Source: an uncultured Mollicutes bacterium (GTDB lineage: Bacteria > Bacillota_I > Bacilli_A > RFN20 > CAG-826). From it: a DNA stretch of 64,000 nt. A program made the translations under genes and the position numbers. Location: positions 51,617 through 115,616 of the forward strand of contig UQFQ01000003.1 of the NCBI GenBank assembly GCA_900540395.1. Reading direction: 5' to 3'. This document shows positions 62,560 to 64,000 of this stretch, in pieces; the stretch's first letter is position 1, and each line of letters begins with the position of its first letter. The notes under the pieces were generated by a model. That model made no database searches and had not been told where the DNA came from. It saw nothing but the letters and a program-made list of their open reading frames with translations.

Positions 62560-63864
62560 TTATTTTTCAAATCTGAATTTTTTGAAAGCGTGTAATCCTT
62601 CAAAAATAGCTTCATCACCGAGTTCGTCTTCAATTCTTAAGAGTTGGTTATATTTAGCCATTCTGTCAGTTCTTGAAGCAGAACCAGTTTTGATTTGTCC
62701 AGCATTTACAGCAACACTTAAATCAGCGATTGTTGTATCTTCTGTTTCACCACTTCTATGCGAAACCATAGTTGTGTAACCATTTGTTTGAGCCATTCTA
62801 ATGGTATCTAATGTTTCTGTTAAAGTACCGATTTGGTTAACTTTAATTAAGATAGAGTTAGCGACGTGGTTAACAATACCTTTTCTTAAGAAGTCTTTAT
62901 TTGTAACGAATAAATCATCACCAACAAGTTGAATCTTATCGCCTAAGGCTGCAGTTAATTTTGCCCAACCTTCCCAGTCATTTTCACTTAATCCATCTTC
63001 GATTGTGATGATTGGGTATTTTTTAATCATTTCTTCGAACCAAGCAATCATTTCTTCGCTTGTTTTGGTTCCTTCACCGCTCTTCTTTAATTCATAAACT
63101 TTCTTTTCAGCATTGTAGAATTCACTAGAAGCAACGTCCATACCTAAGAAAATTTCTTTTCCTGGTTTGTAGCCTGCTTTTTCAATAGCTTCCATGATAA
63201 GTTCAAGTGGTTCAGTATTTCCGTGTTTGCAGCTTGGAGCAAATCCACCTTCATCACCAACACCAGTTTCATAACCTTTAGCTTTTAAAACAGACTTTAA
63301 GCAATGGAATGTTTCAACACCAGCTCTTAATGCTTCATGGAAAGTTTCAAATCCTGCAGGAATGATGAAGAATTCTTGGAAATCAACGGTTGAATCAGCA
63401 TGAGCACCACCGTTAACAACATTCATCATTGGGGTAGGTAAAACTTTTGCATTAGCACCACCAATATATCTATATAATGGCATGCCATAGCTTTCTGCTG
63501 CTGCTCTAGCAACTGCTAAAGAAACACCTAAAATAGCATTTGCACCGAGTTTTTTCTTAAATGGTGTGCCATCAAGTTTGAGTAAAGCATTATCAATTCC
63601 AACTTGATCATCGGCATACATTCCGATAATTTCTGGAGCAATAATATCATTAACGTTTTCAACAGCTTTTAAAACGCCTTTACCTTGATATCTTTTTTTA
63701 TCTCCATCTCTTAATTCGAGAGCTTCGTTTTCACCAGTAGATGCACCACTTGGGACAATAGCTCTACCAACTGTACCATCATCAAGTGTAACTTCAACTT
63801 CAATAGTTGGGTTTCCACGGGAATCTAATACTTCACGTGCGTAAACATCAATAATTTCTAACAT
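62560..63864 (-). CDS. eno: Enolase
   Basis: A 434-residue glycolytic enzyme that turns 2-phosphoglycerate into phosphoenolpyruvate. It shows AREVLDSRGNPTIEVEV (about 9-25), VPSGASTGENEALELRDGD (about 37-55), GDEGGFAPSC, the three Mg ligands (Asp in FLGMDVASSEFY, Glu in ITIEDGLSENDW, Asp in LVGDDLFVTN), catalytic Lys in ILIKVNQIGTLTE and the MVSHRSGETEDTTIADL signature. Length is normal. The ribosome binding site AAAGGAG is strong and a TATAAT lies at 63891-63896. Confidence 0.98.
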   Translation of the reverse strand: MLEIIDVYAREVLDSRGNPTIEVEVTLDDGTVGRAIVPSGASTGENEALELRDGDKKRYQGKGVLKAVENVNDIIAPEIIGMYADDQVGIDNALLKLDGTPFKKKLGANAILGVSLAVARAAAESYGMPLYRYIGGANAKVLPTPMMNVVNGGAHADSTVDFQEFFIIPAGFETFHEALRAGVETFHCLKSVLKAKGYETGVGDEGGFAPSCKHGNTEPLELIMEAIEKAGYKPGKEIFLGMDVASSEFYNAEKKVYELKKSGEGTKTSEEMIAWFEEMIKKYPIITIEDGLSENDWEGWAKLTAALGDKIQLVGDDLFVTNKDFLRKGIVNHVANSILIKVNQIGTLTETLDTIRMAQTNGYTTMVSHRSGETEDTTIADLSVAVNAGQIKTGSASRTDRMAKYNQLLRIEDELGDEAIFEGLHAFKKFRFEK

Positions 63865-63890
63865 TTTTAATCTCCTTTACGACCTTACTT

Positions 63891-63896
63891 ATTATA
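63891..63896 (-). promoter_or_regulatory. eno: -10 box of the enolase gene
   Basis: TATAAT 26 nt before the ATG; a moderate -35 (TTTATA) lies at 17 bp. Confidence 0.65.
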
Positions 63897-64000
63897 CCTA
63901 ATTTAAAACAAGGTATAAACAAAATAAAAGCGATTGTGGAAAATTATAGGGCGTTCGCAAGAAAACATCACTCGTTCAAGTTGATTAAAAAAATGGCGTT

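Overview
The window is AT-rich DNA from a monoderm, sugar-fermenting bacterium of the Bacillota/Mycoplasmatota sphere, most like an uncultured gut Bacilli lineage (RF39, Erysipelotrichales or Acholeplasma relatives). The clues are seven predicted secreted lipoproteins with lipobox cysteines and no outer-membrane proteins, a CcpA-type cre site, a DtxR/MntR-family regulator with matching palindromes, a ProRS with a four-cysteine C-terminal zinc site, and an enlarged MsmX/UgpC ATPase of the length seen in mycoplasmas. TGA is used as a stop and TGG encodes Trp, so the genetic code is standard. Most genes lie on the minus strand. The species assignment is inference.

Layout. 1-803: 3' truncated unknown gene. 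911-8109: metal-responsive island with a DtxR-type regulator and a six-gene operon (YgbA-like protein, two exporter-fold ABC half-transporters, then ECF S, T and fused A components); near-identical palindromes lie at the operon promoter and upstream of the regulator. 8180-14150: two DUF3137-like membrane proteins, manganese exporter mntP, proS, and a degenerate GGDEF-EAL membrane protein. 14494-36012: a 21.5-kb minus-strand glycan-utilisation locus (solute-binding protein, two permeases, a cytoplasmic and a secreted GH43, CBM lipoproteins, InlB/lectin-repeat lipoproteins, a LamG-phosphoesterase lipoprotein, MsmX, an RDD membrane protein, a PucR-type HTH protein and an unlisted 52-residue membrane peptide). 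It diverges from an AraC-type regulator plus a GH2 enzyme (36279-38832), with a perfect cre site between them.

38844-40366: four 33-bp tandem repeats in front of an AAA/DUF4143 ATPase. 40702-40792: tRNA-Ser(CGA). 40864-43127: NfnAB-type NADPH/ferredoxin oxidoreductase. 43247-47487: MacB-like ABC protein with a papain-fold cysteine protease. 47641-53783: small and housekeeping genes (orphan FakA middle domain, Fe-alcohol dehydrogenase, macrodomain-HTH protein, DegV/FakB, Cof-type HAD phosphatase, YolD-like protein, membrane protein). 53801-62236: a galactoside cluster (LacZ-type GH2, GH36 alpha-galactosidase, GH13 glucosidase, GPH transporter interrupted by an in-frame stop). 62560-63864: enolase.

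Working together: the first sugar locus would bind and cut a pentose- or galactose-containing polysaccharide at the surface, import oligosaccharides through an MsmX-energised ABC importer and finish them inside with GH43 and GH2 enzymes. The second locus would process alpha/beta-galactosides and alpha-glucosides. Products feed glycolysis (enolase) and fermentation (Fe-ADH), with NfnAB balancing NAD(P)H and ferredoxin. Two genes are visibly broken (a frameshift in an A8 run and an in-frame TAA). Several genes seem to have leaderless promoters.
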